Part shown: positions 45,701-53,901 of the stretch, piece by piece
Numbering within the stretch: the stretch's first letter is position 1
How the letters are laid out: each line of letters begins with the position of its first letter
Assembly: GCA_002281575.1 (NCBI GenBank)
Contig: NCGN01000008.1
Span: 124,001 to 188,000 of the forward strand
Source of the DNA: Sphingobacteriia bacterium 28-36-52
GTDB taxonomy: Bacteria; Bacteroidota; Bacteroidia; Chitinophagales; Chitinophagaceae
Direction: 5' to 3'
DNA length: 64,000 bases
Program-made: the position numbers and the translations under genes
The notes under the pieces: generated by a model
Told to the model about the DNA's origin: nothing
The model's input: the letters and a program-made list of their open reading frames with translations, nothing else
Database searches by the model: none

Positions 45701-47526
45701 GGCAAAAATCATTGGAGCATATAGCGTTGCAGTATCAATATTTTAAAGCGGAAGAAACCAGTGACGAGGAAGCCGAGCGAAGAACCAAAATGATTCAAGG
45801 TATCATTGACAGGTTATATGCGTCCATTCCAGAAGACAAGGCAACCACGGAAGAATTCCAAATCCTCAGGCTGCTCTTAACCCGGATTGATCGGAGGAAA
45901 ATGAATCCAGAGGTTACTAAGGTCGAACGTGGTTTTCAAATAGCATTTAACCCGACGCTTGAACCAGACCTAAAACAGATGTCACAGGAAAGCGTAACCA
46001 AGGTTGATAATCTGTACAAATACACCCGAGTTAAATTATGGGCTACCCATCATTTTGATAAAAGCAGGGAACAAGGTGCATATCCTGAATTTGACAACGG
46101 ACCACAGCCGGCATTGCAACAAACCAGAGAAGTTGTCGAACGTATCAACCAGCCAGATCCTACGGGTCAGTTCGAATTATTTAATTACGGGCTTCCCGGT
46201 TTAACTTGTGCTGCCATATTGAAAAAGTACGGCGACCAGTTGAAAGCCACCGACCTTGATTTCTGTAAGCAGGGAATACTTACCTATGCAGCTGCTCCTT
46301 TACAGCATGGCTACGAATACCAGATCGCGGACGGAACGGAAGCCGCTATCAGTGCCATGCCCTACCTGTACAAATACTTCCCGAACGATGCTACTATTTT
46401 TAATTCCATCCTATTGTTTGTGCTCTTTGATACATCCCCTATAGGGGAATACAAACGGGTGTGCGACTATGCTATTGAAGCTTTGCGTGATTCCCTGTTT
46501 GCGGCTTCACCAGAAAATTTCAACAGGATTCTTTCTGCATTTACCAGACTGAAACCGTCCTATGACTCCTTTGTTAAGAAAAACAGCAAACCATATGGAA
46601 TTACGAGGGCACAAATAATGGAGGATTTTGAAAAGGAAATAGATGGTAAAATTGATGAAGAAGAATTATGGTCGCCTCTCAGCAACGACCTAGATTTTAA
46701 AGAGCTGGGCATTGGGTCAGCGGATACGCTGTTTCATCTGTTGCCCGATAACACTAATGACCCTACACACCTGCACATTGCTAAACAAATTTTGGAACAA
46801 TATCTGCCTGCCATTTTAAAGGAAACAAGATATAGTGAAGAAAATGAAGAAGGTGATTATCATATTAATATGCGGCTTACGAAAAAATACGCGCGTTTCC
46901 TGCTCTTGCGTAAAGCATCTGATGTAGCCGAATGGACGGCGACGTTGACCCAATCGTTCCATGAATCTGACCAGATGGCGAGGCTTATTTCAGATATTGT
47001 TTCAGTAGAAGATGAGTTACATGCATATGATTCTTTCTGGGTCATCTGGGAGCAGTTGTATCCTTTTGTAAAGGCAGTTGCGATCAAGAACCGTTACCAC
47101 AGCCTACAGGAATTGATCTATAACTACCTGCTTGCCTGGCCCTATTGGAAAGAAACAGCAAAGTCATGGCGCAGCCTGAAGCAGAAAGACGCACAATTTT
47201 TTAAACGGGTCAGCGAGGAAATGGGTGCCAATCCGACTGTGTTGTATTCAATCTGCAAACTTCTGAACGATATTGGAAGTGAATTTGTTGGGGAAGGCAT
47301 TTTCTGGATCGAATCCATCCTTTCCAAGAATCCTAGATTGACAGATGAAGATATTTCCCCCAACACGATCTATTATCTAGAAGTCATTATTCGCAAATAT
47401 GTATATCTCAACCGGACAAAAACCAAAACAGAAAAACACTTAAAAGAAAAGGTACTCGTTATTCTTAATTTTCTAGTTGCGAAGGCTTCTGTCAATGCGT
47501 ACCTTCTAAGAGAAGAAATTATGTAA
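42799..47526 (+). CDS. Cap4-like nuclease - P-loop NTPase - helical repeat protein (Avs2/Avs3-like)
   Basis: A 1575-residue protein with the layout of large antiviral STAND proteins. Residues 1-120 look like a Cap4/DUF4297-type PD-(D/E)xK nuclease: Asp56 in AVDGMI, then GFQSKFY with Gln63-x-Lys65. The NTPase has Walker A GEGGSGKT (214-221), Walker B IIVIDSAE (about 274-281) and sensor-like FTTRNSY. From about residue 420 to the end, roughly 1150 residues are helical and repeat-like, the place where Avs proteins bind phage terminase or portal. No close family member was identified, so the target is unknown. GC is higher than in the flanking AT-rich DNA, indicating separate acquisition. Confidence 0.72.
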   Translation: MVHINWNIFKAKFNGREREIFENLSYMLFCNEYDIKIGIFRFKNQTGIETEPIAVDGMITGFQSKFYDTKLSDNKDDILGSLKKAKSKNPDIQKVLIYTNGEFSESSLKDKKKPDYLIQIEEEAAKINLLIEWRQPSHFEKQLSLPENDYLAQHYFSLQPGIVQFLEKLTAHAEHILHAIHTDARFSGRSIKIDRSGIVDQIEKNNTPIVILSGEGGSGKTAIIKELLACTVSPTYVFKAAEFHVQSIRAFFADYGLFGLSEFLSAHDEEKKKIIVIDSAEKLADISNQDPFKEFLSALLSNKWQVIFTTRNSYLDDLRFQMIEVYRLPFGLVQLDILSEEELRVLAQTNQFTLPSDQRLMNLIRNPFYLNEYLQHHNESSQQMQIGNFRQLLWNKKIQHSSVRTGNIHVEREQCFLTLATRRCETGHFFINGEGCTSEALTQLAADDVIQYESRQSGYFITHDIYEEWALEKVIQSQYQQRENLPDFFSRIGNSLPVRRAFRTWLSEKLAEKDTIVIDFVNKAFVSKDVEAFWKDELLVSVLLSDHADSFFELFENQLLTDSRVYLHKIIFLLRTACKEVDPFIQQFLLHGRKGDISAGVIYTQPKGRGWEAAILFLHKKLNAITQEDLTIIIPFLSDWLSKNDTGATAKAAGLTALHFYRLSETDSHSYPSQVEEGLLTVVLKATKELLRELADISEALLQESFSRRQPFDSLREMVLTKNYEALLFIILMPDYTMRFARQVWFYGHEPRHPFDSGGVGVEKYYNIRSHWHHEYFPASALQTPMYYLLIKHTQQTIDFILEIVNQAIKSYHTSGFDEHTREIDVVIGDKKTKQIISGGIWSIFRGNGSPVSPYLLQSIHMGLEKFLLVRLKANHVEEVKQHLRYLLEKTKSASITAVVASVVLAEYDKLFDIAKLLFENPEFFRFDNSRLLQESHVKSLYALGAMGDARKKQYNDERLATCEDPHRQKSLEHIALQYQYFKAEETSDEEAERRTKMIQGIIDRLYASIPEDKATTEEFQILRLLLTRIDRRKMNPEVTKVERGFQIAFNPTLEPDLKQMSQESVTKVDNLYKYTRVKLWATHHFDKSREQGAYPEFDNGPQPALQQTREVVERINQPDPTGQFELFNYGLPGLTCAAILKKYGDQLKATDLDFCKQGILTYAAAPLQHGYEYQIADGTEAAISAMPYLYKYFPNDATIFNSILLFVLFDTSPIGEYKRVCDYAIEALRDSLFAASPENFNRILSAFTRLKPSYDSFVKKNSKPYGITRAQIMEDFEKEIDGKIDEEELWSPLSNDLDFKELGIGSADTLFHLLPDNTNDPTHLHIAKQILEQYLPAILKETRYSEENEEGDYHINMRLTKKYARFLLLRKASDVAEWTATLTQSFHESDQMARLISDIVSVEDELHAYDSFWVIWEQLYPFVKAVAIKNRYHSLQELIYNYLLAWPYWKETAKSWRSLKQKDAQFFKRVSEEMGANPTVLYSICKLLNDIGSEFVGEGIFWIESILSKNPRLTDEDISPNTIYYLEVIIRKYVYLNRTKTKTEKHLKEKVLVILNFLVAKASVNAYLLREEIM

Positions 47527-47557
47527 GATTATTAATACCTGACAAAAAATAATAACA

Positions 47558-48115
47558 ATGGATGAACTTTCTCACAATAAAATTGGAAATATCCTTAAGG
47601 CCTTTGAAGTCTATGCATTGGGGGATATTAAAAAAACGCAGCAACACGGGATGCCAATTGCTGCCTTTATACTTGCTATGTGCTTCATTGACCAGGTTAG
47701 CGGATATGCGTTTGACAATAAAGCCAAGGGACAAAAAGACAACACTTCCAGATCCAAAAAATTTGTAACAGAATACATGAATAGAGTAGCCTCCCAAAGT
47801 TATAACAGTGATGACCTGATCAGTTTACTCAGGAACAAACTGGTCCATAATTATTCAGTGTTTGATGCGAAGATTCCAGATCACCCAAAATATGCTTTGG
47901 AATTTACACACCCTGAATTACATCTGCGAAAAGATGGGGATACTATTTTCATTAATGCCCAAGGATTTATTTGTGATCTTGAAAAGGCATTCCTACTTTA
48001 TAAGGAAAAGCTTACGACAGATTCAGAACTGCAGCAGATTGCGCTCGCGCATTATGAAGAATTCAATATTCTGGGAGAATCCCAACGCAAAGTGACTTTT
48101 TATGAACCATTATAA
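47558..48115 (+). CDS. HEPN-like small protein
   Basis: A 185-residue helical protein. SLLRNKLVHNYS contains the HEPN Rx4H motif (Arg92, His97). It follows the Avs-like gene by 31 nt on the same strand and likely belongs to it. It may be an RNase effector, an accessory or an inhibitor. Confidence 0.6.
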   Translation: MDELSHNKIGNILKAFEVYALGDIKKTQQHGMPIAAFILAMCFIDQVSGYAFDNKAKGQKDNTSRSKKFVTEYMNRVASQSYNSDDLISLLRNKLVHNYSVFDAKIPDHPKYALEFTHPELHLRKDGDTIFINAQGFICDLEKAFLLYKEKLTTDSELQQIALAHYEEFNILGESQRKVTFYEPL

Positions 48116-48122
48116 TTGACCA

Positions 48123-48854
48123 ATGGGTAAAAAGAAAAACAAGAAACTAAAAGACAGATTCCAGGTATTATCCTTAGAGATGGGAGAAAAAGATATTAAT
48201 CCTGCTACTGGTCACGCTGAAATTAATCTACGCTTCGATCTTGTCAACGGTACGCAGGATGTATTCAACGCATCTACTGGTGAAGTTATTGAACCGGTAA
48301 GCATGGCTATGGGTTACATCGGTGAAAAAAAATTTCGTACTACGTCTGAGATCAAAACAAACCAGAACACGCTGTGTTTTACACAAAAGGTCAACCAGTA
48401 TAAACATCTCGTTGCCATCGACACAAACAGTTTTCTATATACATTCAAAGCATTCAATTTAGAAGTTACTCTTAGTCTGGGGATGGCTTTTGTATTACTT
48501 GACAATAATCGAATTGAACCTATCAGGCACATCTTCGCCACATCGGAAAACTCAAAAAAACCAGAGAATGAAAACTGGATGCAACTGATTGAACTCTTGA
48601 AACAAAACTGCCAGTGTTCGGATCCAAGGATGGTAGGTATAGTAGTTGACAGCGATCTAGGTAACTTGGCAGATTACAACAGCCGGAAGCTGCCTATTTT
48701 CAATGATTACTTTCTACCTGCTGGTTACGAACTACTTTATGCCAGCGATAAGGTGACTGATAATATTTTGAACCAAATGATACGTGCGTGTCACAAAATG
48801 GCGACGGAAATGATACCCATATACATTCAACATCTGGATAAAGCGCAAGAATAA
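48123..48854 (+). CDS. Hypothetical protein, third gene of the Avs-like operon
   Basis: This 243-residue protein has a very basic start (MGKKKNKKLKDRF). Acidic positions end strands in HLVAIDTNSF and VGIVVDSDLGNL, and YASDKVTDNIL follows. The pattern could be an RNase H-like or PIN-like fold, but this is a guess. It starts 7 nt after the HEPN-like gene, so it is co-translated. Confidence 0.55.
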   Translation: MGKKKNKKLKDRFQVLSLEMGEKDINPATGHAEINLRFDLVNGTQDVFNASTGEVIEPVSMAMGYIGEKKFRTTSEIKTNQNTLCFTQKVNQYKHLVAIDTNSFLYTFKAFNLEVTLSLGMAFVLLDNNRIEPIRHIFATSENSKKPENENWMQLIELLKQNCQCSDPRMVGIVVDSDLGNLADYNSRKLPIFNDYFLPAGYELLYASDKVTDNILNQMIRACHKMATEMIPIYIQHLDKAQE

Positions 48855-48986
48855 GCGACAGGTAAATTTTCTAAAAGTTTTGAAACTGTTGCATTACTAA
48901 TTAAAATATTATTTCTTTAAATTTCCCCATAGCTATTCAGGTGAATAACTTATATCTGTTTTCATTTCCACCAAGTCTTAAAACAT

Positions 48987-49768
48987 ATGAACCCGGTATT
49001 CTTAGAGCTTCAAGCATTAAAGTCAGACGACAAGAATAAATTAAATCCAGATTATCATCTTGCAAAATTAATTTCCAAGATAATTTGATTGACACGAAAT
49101 TCACCATTTATAATAATTAACGTCAATATAAAACTGCTGGTAAAAAATGACCCAACGAAAACTGCCAATACTAGGACGAAAGTTGGTATACTACTCACTA
49201 AATGGTTGAGGGCCAGCCTTAAACCGGGGTTGTTTAATAGATGAGTATGAAGGCTTTTTTTGATACCATATGCGGATTCGCACATCACCACTTCACATAT
49301 CAGTATCTGCCTCACCATGCAAAGCGAGTTTCGAAATTAAGAATGTGAAATATTCCTGCTTAATAGGACAAGATATATGAAACTTGCCAAAGTGAGTATC
49401 AGGTCAACAAATGATGAAGTGAAGAACGTTCTCGCCGATTTTAACTGCATAAAATATTTTCCGACGGTTGTGAGAAACAATGAAATTCAATAAACTGTAA
49501 GGAGAGTGTTAGATGAATTGATATTTTAACGAGGGATAACCTTTTTGTTTATAAAAACTATTTACGTTCAGATCTGTAATCTTTAATCAATGAGTTGATA
49601 CAGAAATTGCCGTATTCACCTGAAAGATATAAGACAGAACATGTTCTTGTGACACTTGGCTATCTAGTTAATAAACTGGTGGCTTTGAGTATTTCGCTAA
49701 ATATCCGCGTGAAGAAGATTGGTGGTACTCTAAATTATAATAACGAGGATGTTAAGAAACTAATATAA
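48987..49768 (+). pseudogene. Degenerate gene remnants in a 1.38-kb stretch without an intact gene
   Basis: Short protein-like frames occur on the plus strand at 48987-49088 (33 residues, MNPVFLELQALKSDDKNK), 49378-49494 (38 residues, MKLAKVSIRSTNDEVKNV) and 49595-49768 (57 residues from a TTG, including YKTEHVLVTLGYLVNKLV). They are separated by stops in several frames. They look like pieces of one or more decayed genes. The remainder of 48855-50236 holds a small minus-strand ORF and a terminator. Confidence 0.4.
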
Positions 49769-49803
49769 GCGGGTTACTAAAATATTCAACTGCTGTAAAT
49801 GAT

Positions 49804-49830
49804 AAAAGCCCTCACTAGAGGGCTTTTTAT
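49804..49830. terminator. Strong intrinsic terminator
   Basis: AAAGCCCTC (49805-49813), loop ACTA, GAGGGCTTT (49818-49826) with T-runs on both strands. On the minus strand it begins just after the stop codon of a 23-codon ORF. Confidence 0.8.
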
Positions 49831-49831
49831 A

Positions 49832-49903
49832 CTAAAGGCTTGCAGGGTAAGTGGTAAGGTTATTTAAAATTGCTGGATAAATTACAGTTACAATATTTTT
49901 CAT
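49832..49903 (-). CDS. Possible 23-residue peptide with a canonical Shine-Dalgarno
   Basis: The minus strand reads AAGGAGGTCATTATG, then 23 codons (MKNIVTVIYPAILNN...) and a TAG directly followed by a strong terminator. A full AAGGAGGT is rare in this phylum. The same frame extends upstream to 50020, giving a possible 62-residue protein with a hydrophobic N-terminus (MLILIVIVWHLLEA). It may be a small membrane peptide or chance. Confidence 0.35.
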   Translation of the reverse strand: MKNIVTVIYPAILNNLTTYPASL

Positions 49904-50236
49904 AATGACCTCCTTTTTCTTGTTTTGTATCTGTGTTTCCACAGAGTTGTTCTTGAATAATTGGTTTACTAATTCTTTTGCTTCCAATAAATGCCAAACA
50001 ATTACAATCAAAATCAGCAATAACTTAAAGAACTTAATGGTTACTCTTTTTCCCTGTGCAAGACCACTTGCGTCAAAATATGAGGACGCAGGTTGTCATA
50101 CCTACACCATTATGCAAAGATAAGCTACAATGAAAAATTTTCAAAAGTAATTGACAGATTTGGGTGGATTTATACTTTTATAAAAGCTCTTAGAAAAGAT
50201 TTTCTTCCACTAACTTACAATCTAATTCACTCGATT

Positions 50237-50770
50237 ATGACCACATTAGTAGGCTTTCTCCGCGGCATTAACGTAGGCGGACACCATAAAGTGCCCATGG
50301 CAGAACTGAAAAAAAACCTCACTCAATTAGGCTGTGAAAATGTAATAACGATTTTGAATTCAGGCAACTTTGTATTCGAATCAAAAAACGAAGATCTTCC
50401 TATTCTAGAAAACAAAATAGAAACAGTTCTAGCTAAATCATTTGGATTTGCTATCCCAGTGATTTTAATCCCCCATAAACAAATAAACGAATTGGTAAAT
50501 GATGATCCATTTGCCAGCATTGAGGTACACAAAAACATTCGACTATATATTTCTTTTTTAAAGGATACACCTAAGGTAAAGCTTACTATTCCGTACATAT
50601 CTAATGATCAAGCATTCAGTATTATTGGTGTGAAAGGGAAAATCATCGTAAGTGTTTTAGATATCACTAACAGTAACACCCCAAAAGGAATGGAAGACTT
50701 AGAGAAGCTTTTTGGAAAGAATATCACTACAAGAAACTGGAATACGATACAGAAAATAAATAATTGTTGA
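50237..50770 (+). CDS. DUF1697 family protein
   Basis: A 177-residue cytoplasmic protein that starts MTTLVGFLRGINVGGHHKVPM, the family hallmark, with ILNSGNFVFES and ITTRNWNTI. The function of DUF1697 is unknown. The frame is open upstream to 50093, but homology begins at 50237. It marks the return to typical chromosome. Confidence 0.88.
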   Translation: MTTLVGFLRGINVGGHHKVPMAELKKNLTQLGCENVITILNSGNFVFESKNEDLPILENKIETVLAKSFGFAIPVILIPHKQINELVNDDPFASIEVHKNIRLYISFLKDTPKVKLTIPYISNDQAFSIIGVKGKIIVSVLDITNSNTPKGMEDLEKLFGKNITTRNWNTIQKINNC

Positions 50771-50923
50771 ACATCACAATTCGTTACATGATCAATCAAC
50801 ATTCAATTATTAACTCTTTTGTTAAGAAACCGAATACCCTTTTTTTAGTTGATTCAATAGGGGCATTTATTTCTGCTTTTTGTTTTTAAATTATTTCAAT
50901 TGAATTTAAAGTTGCACATTATA

Positions 50924-51023
50924 TTATACCTAAAAAGGTATAATTAATAGAAAAAATATAATTTTATACCTAAAAAGGTATAATTGAATAAAATTCATTA
51001 CATTTATACCTATAAGGGTATAA
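50924..51023. promoter_or_regulatory. Three palindromic operators at 40-bp spacing upstream of hipB
   Basis: TTATACC-N6-GGTATAA occurs at 50924-50943, 50964-50983 and 51004-51023. The first two have identical centres (TAAAAA); the third has TATAAG. The spacing is exactly 40 bp each time, so the sites face the same side of the helix. The last ends one base before the hipB ATG. They are the expected binding sites of the HipB-like protein. Confidence 0.85.
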
Positions 51024-51024
51024 A

Positions 51025-51231
51025 ATGAAACTTCCAGCTTTTTTAAAAGAACAACGAAAGCAAAACAATCTTACACAAGAAGAACTTGCTGCAAAATCAG
51101 GAGTGGGTCTTCGGCTTGTAAGAAAGATTGAGCAAGGTAAAGTTACCATGAGGATGGATAAAGTTAACCAGATACTTGCTCTATTTGGTGCGGAACTAAC
51201 AGTCAACTTTAAAGAACATAGAAATGACTAA
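51025..51231 (+). CDS. hipB: HipB-like antitoxin / repressor
   Basis: A 68-residue XRE-type helix-turn-helix protein: FLKEQRKQNNLTQEELAAKSGVGLRLVRKIEQGK. It sits first in a three-gene module and overlaps the next gene by 8 nt. By analogy it binds the three upstream palindromes and represses the operon, and it may bind the kinase complex. Confidence 0.88.
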   Translation: MKLPAFLKEQRKQNNLTQEELAAKSGVGLRLVRKIEQGKVTMRMDKVNQILALFGAELTVNFKEHRND

Positions 51232-51541
51232 AACTGCCAGAGTAATGTATGATGGGGTATTGGCTGCCTTGCTATCTGAAACAGATGATGGCTATGTTTT
51301 ACAATACGATGAGCATTATCTACTAAATCCAGCAAGTAAACCCATCAGTCTTACTTTACCATTAAGAAAAGAAAAGTATATCAGTAAAGTATTGTTCCCC
51401 TTTTTTGATGGGTTAATACCTGAAGGCTGGTTGCTAGATATAGCAGTTACTCATTGGAAAGTAAAAGCCAATGACCGTTTTGAATTATTATTAGCTACCT
51501 GCAGAGATACTATTGGAGCTGTTACTGTTGAATCTGAATAA
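51224..51541 (+). CDS. hipS: HipS-like protein (HipA N-terminal subdomain)
   Basis: A 105-residue protein matching the N-terminal subdomain 1 of HipA (ARVMYDGVLAALLSE, SLTLPLRKEKY, FFDGLIPEGWL). In the tripartite HipBST type this short piece is separate from the kinase and acts as the antitoxin. Here it overlaps hipB and is followed after 9 nt by the kinase gene. The symbol is assigned by architecture. Confidence 0.82.
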   Translation: MTKTARVMYDGVLAALLSETDDGYVLQYDEHYLLNPASKPISLTLPLRKEKYISKVLFPFFDGLIPEGWLLDIAVTHWKVKANDRFELLLATCRDTIGAVTVESE

Positions 51542-51550
51542 AATTACACC

Positions 51551-52471
51551 ATGAATAATTGTTGGTTTTGTTATAAAGCAATAGAAGATGTAAAATATCA
51601 TTCTTCCTGTGCAAAAATTTTTTTTGGCACGAAGGAAGTACCAACGTTACAATTGGATGAAGCATTGATAGAAGCAATGGCTAAACAAACCGTAAACAAA
51701 CGGATTGCAGTAACTGGAGTACAGCCTAAATTATCACTTACCCTGCAAAAAGAAAATGGCCAAAGTAGATTAACGATTGTTGGTTTATGGGGGGAGTACA
51801 TCTTAAAGCCACAGCATTATGCTTATCCAATGATGCCTGAAACAGAAGACTTGACTATGCATTTAGCATCATTGTTTAAAATACCAGTTTGCAATCACAC
51901 CATTTTGCAAGCAAGTAATGGAAGCATGGTATATATCGCAAAACGGTTTGACAGAGTTAAAGGAAAAAAGATTCATGTTGAAGACTTGTGCCAAGTATCT
52001 GAATTTTTAACAGAAAATAAATATAAAAGCTCATACGAAAAAGTAGGTAAGCTTGTTGCAAATTATTGTAATAGAGGACTTGACACGCTTCATTATTTTG
52101 AAATAATTTTATTTAGTTTCCTATGTGGGAATAATGATATGCATTTGAAAAATTTTTCATTAATGCATAATGAAAGCGGGGTTACGTTGAGCCCAGCTTA
52201 TGATTTGCTAAATGTTAACTTACTTAATCCAAAAGATTTAGAAGAACTAGCACTTACAATAAATGGTAAAAAAGCTAGAATAAAATTAGTTGACTTTAAA
52301 GTGTTAGCGGAAAAGTTGAATATTAATGAAAATGTTTACAACAAAATATTTAAATTCTATAGTAGTAAAAATGATGAAGTAATGAACCTAATTGATCGTT
52401 CGTTTTTAGATGATAATATGAAAATAAAGTACAAAGAAATCTGGATGAATAAACAAAAGTTATTTGCTTAG
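51551..52471 (+). CDS. hipT: HipT-like serine/threonine kinase toxin
   Basis: A 306-residue HipA-type kinase lacking the N-subdomain. VTGVQPKLSL (54-63) is the phosphate-binding loop. The catalytic loop is CGNNDMHLKN (Asp196, His198, Lys200, Asn201) and the metal Asp218 lies in SPAYDLL. The N-terminus adds a Cys4-x2-Cys7 ... His17-x2-Cys20 pattern suggesting a small zinc site. HipA/HipT kinases inactivate aminoacyl-tRNA synthetases (GltX or TrpS in known cases); the target here is not known. Confidence 0.86.
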   Translation: MNNCWFCYKAIEDVKYHSSCAKIFFGTKEVPTLQLDEALIEAMAKQTVNKRIAVTGVQPKLSLTLQKENGQSRLTIVGLWGEYILKPQHYAYPMMPETEDLTMHLASLFKIPVCNHTILQASNGSMVYIAKRFDRVKGKKIHVEDLCQVSEFLTENKYKSSYEKVGKLVANYCNRGLDTLHYFEIILFSFLCGNNDMHLKNFSLMHNESGVTLSPAYDLLNVNLLNPKDLEELALTINGKKARIKLVDFKVLAEKLNINENVYNKIFKFYSSKNDEVMNLIDRSFLDDNMKIKYKEIWMNKQKLFA

Positions 52472-52516
52472 AAATCATCACGAATCACTCATATAAGCCG
52501 ACTATTTAATTAAAGC

Positions 52517-52524
52517 TATCTTTG
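52517..52524 (+). promoter_or_regulatory. Candidate -7 element of the DEAD-box helicase gene
   Basis: TATCTTTG matches TAnnTTTG, 16 nt before the ATG at 52541. No clear -33 TTG. Confidence 0.45.
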
Positions 52525-52540
52525 TATATTATAACATAAT

Positions 52541-53869
52541 ATGACCTTTCAAGAACTTAATCTCAATACAGCCCTCTACTCAGCCTTAGATGATTTAGGG
52601 TATACAACCCCTACAACTATTCAACATAAGGTATTTCCAATAGCAATGTCTGGAAAAGATGTATGTGGGATTGCCCAAACAGGAACTGGTAAAACAATTG
52701 CTTATTTATTGCCCTGTTTAAAACAATGGAAGTTTGACAAAAATAAAAACCCACAAATTTTAGTGGTTGTTCCAACCAGAGAATTGGTTGCTCAAGTGGT
52801 AGAAACCGTTAAGAAATTGACTTCTTATATGAGTTTGATTGTGGTAGGTGTTTATGGCGGTGTAAATATCAATACCCAGCAATTGGAAGTGGAGAAAGGG
52901 GTAGATGTATTGGTTGCTACTCCAGGACGTTTGTTTGATTTGGCCATGAACGGAGCTTTTAAAACAAAGTATATTAAAAAGCTAGTGATTGATGAAGTAG
53001 ATGAAATGATGAATCTTGGATTTCGCACACAGTTGAGAAATATTATGGATTTGTTGCCTCCGAAAAGACAAAATCTATTGTTTTCTGCAACCATTACTGA
53101 AGAAGTAGAATCTTTAATGGAAACCTATTTTAATGCACCTATTCGTGTAGAAGCTGCCCCAACTGGTACGCCATTAGATAATATAGAACAAAGCCGTTTT
53201 AATGTTCCTAATTTTTACACCAAAGTAAACTTGCTAGAACTATTATTAGAGCAAGATACATCAATGACGAAAGTTTTGGTGTTTGCAGCAACCAAAAAAT
53301 TAGCTGATCAGTTGTTTGAATCATTAGAACAGCGATTTGCAGGTTCAATGGGGATCATTCATTCTAATAAAGAACAAAACCATCGTTTTAATACGGTTAA
53401 ACAATTCAAGGAAGGAGCGTATCGATTTATTATTGCTACTGATATTGTTGCGAGGGGAATTGACATTGCCGAAGTAACACATGTGATCAATTTTGATACA
53501 CCTGATGTTCCTGAAAACTATATACATCGAATTGGAAGAACAGGACGGTTTGATAAGAAGGGAATTGCCATCACTTTTACCACCGAGAAAGAAATGCCTT
53601 TTATTGTTGCAATTGAGCAATTGATGAAATACGAAATACCTGTTAATGAATTACCTATTCACTTGAGCATCTCCGATATTCTTACAGAAGACGAGAAGCC
53701 TAAAGTGTATATGAAAGTTCCGTACATTAAGCCAAAAAAGAAATCGGAAGCTGGTCCTGCATTTCATGAAAAATCAGCAAAGAATCAAAAGCGAAATGTA
53801 AAAGTGAGGCGTAAAGATGCCATGAAGAAAAAATATGGCAAACCCATCAAAAGAGGAGCAAAAAAATAA
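52541..53869 (+). CDS. DEAD-box RNA helicase (RhlE/CsdA-like)
   Basis: A 442-residue ATP-dependent RNA helicase. Motifs run in order: Q motif (TPTTIQ), I AQTGTGKT (45-52), Ia PTREL, Ib TPGR, II DEVD in place of DEAD, III SAT, V ATDIVARGID and VI HRIGRTGR. The C-terminal tail is rich in Lys/Arg, as in RNA-binding extensions. Likely roles are ribosome assembly, RNA decay or cold adaptation. Confidence 0.92.
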   Translation: MTFQELNLNTALYSALDDLGYTTPTTIQHKVFPIAMSGKDVCGIAQTGTGKTIAYLLPCLKQWKFDKNKNPQILVVVPTRELVAQVVETVKKLTSYMSLIVVGVYGGVNINTQQLEVEKGVDVLVATPGRLFDLAMNGAFKTKYIKKLVIDEVDEMMNLGFRTQLRNIMDLLPPKRQNLLFSATITEEVESLMETYFNAPIRVEAAPTGTPLDNIEQSRFNVPNFYTKVNLLELLLEQDTSMTKVLVFAATKKLADQLFESLEQRFAGSMGIIHSNKEQNHRFNTVKQFKEGAYRFIIATDIVARGIDIAEVTHVINFDTPDVPENYIHRIGRTGRFDKKGIAITFTTEKEMPFIVAIEQLMKYEIPVNELPIHLSISDILTEDEKPKVYMKVPYIKPKKKSEAGPAFHEKSAKNQKRNVKVRRKDAMKKKYGKPIKRGAKK

Positions 53870-53901
53870 TCATCAACCAATAATTTTCTAAATTCAAGAA
53901 T

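Noticed and set aside
49055..49318. Minus-strand 87-codon ORF with a hydrophobic stretch
   Set aside because: No family, no promoter or start context, and it opposes plus-strand remnants; insufficient support.
49905..50123. Plus-strand 72-codon Cys-rich ORF
   Set aside because: Antisense to the better supported small minus-strand ORF and lacks any homology cue.
52541..53869. Inactive helicase because motif II is DEVD rather than DEAD
   Set aside because: The catalytic Asp-Glu and final Asp are kept and all other motifs are intact.
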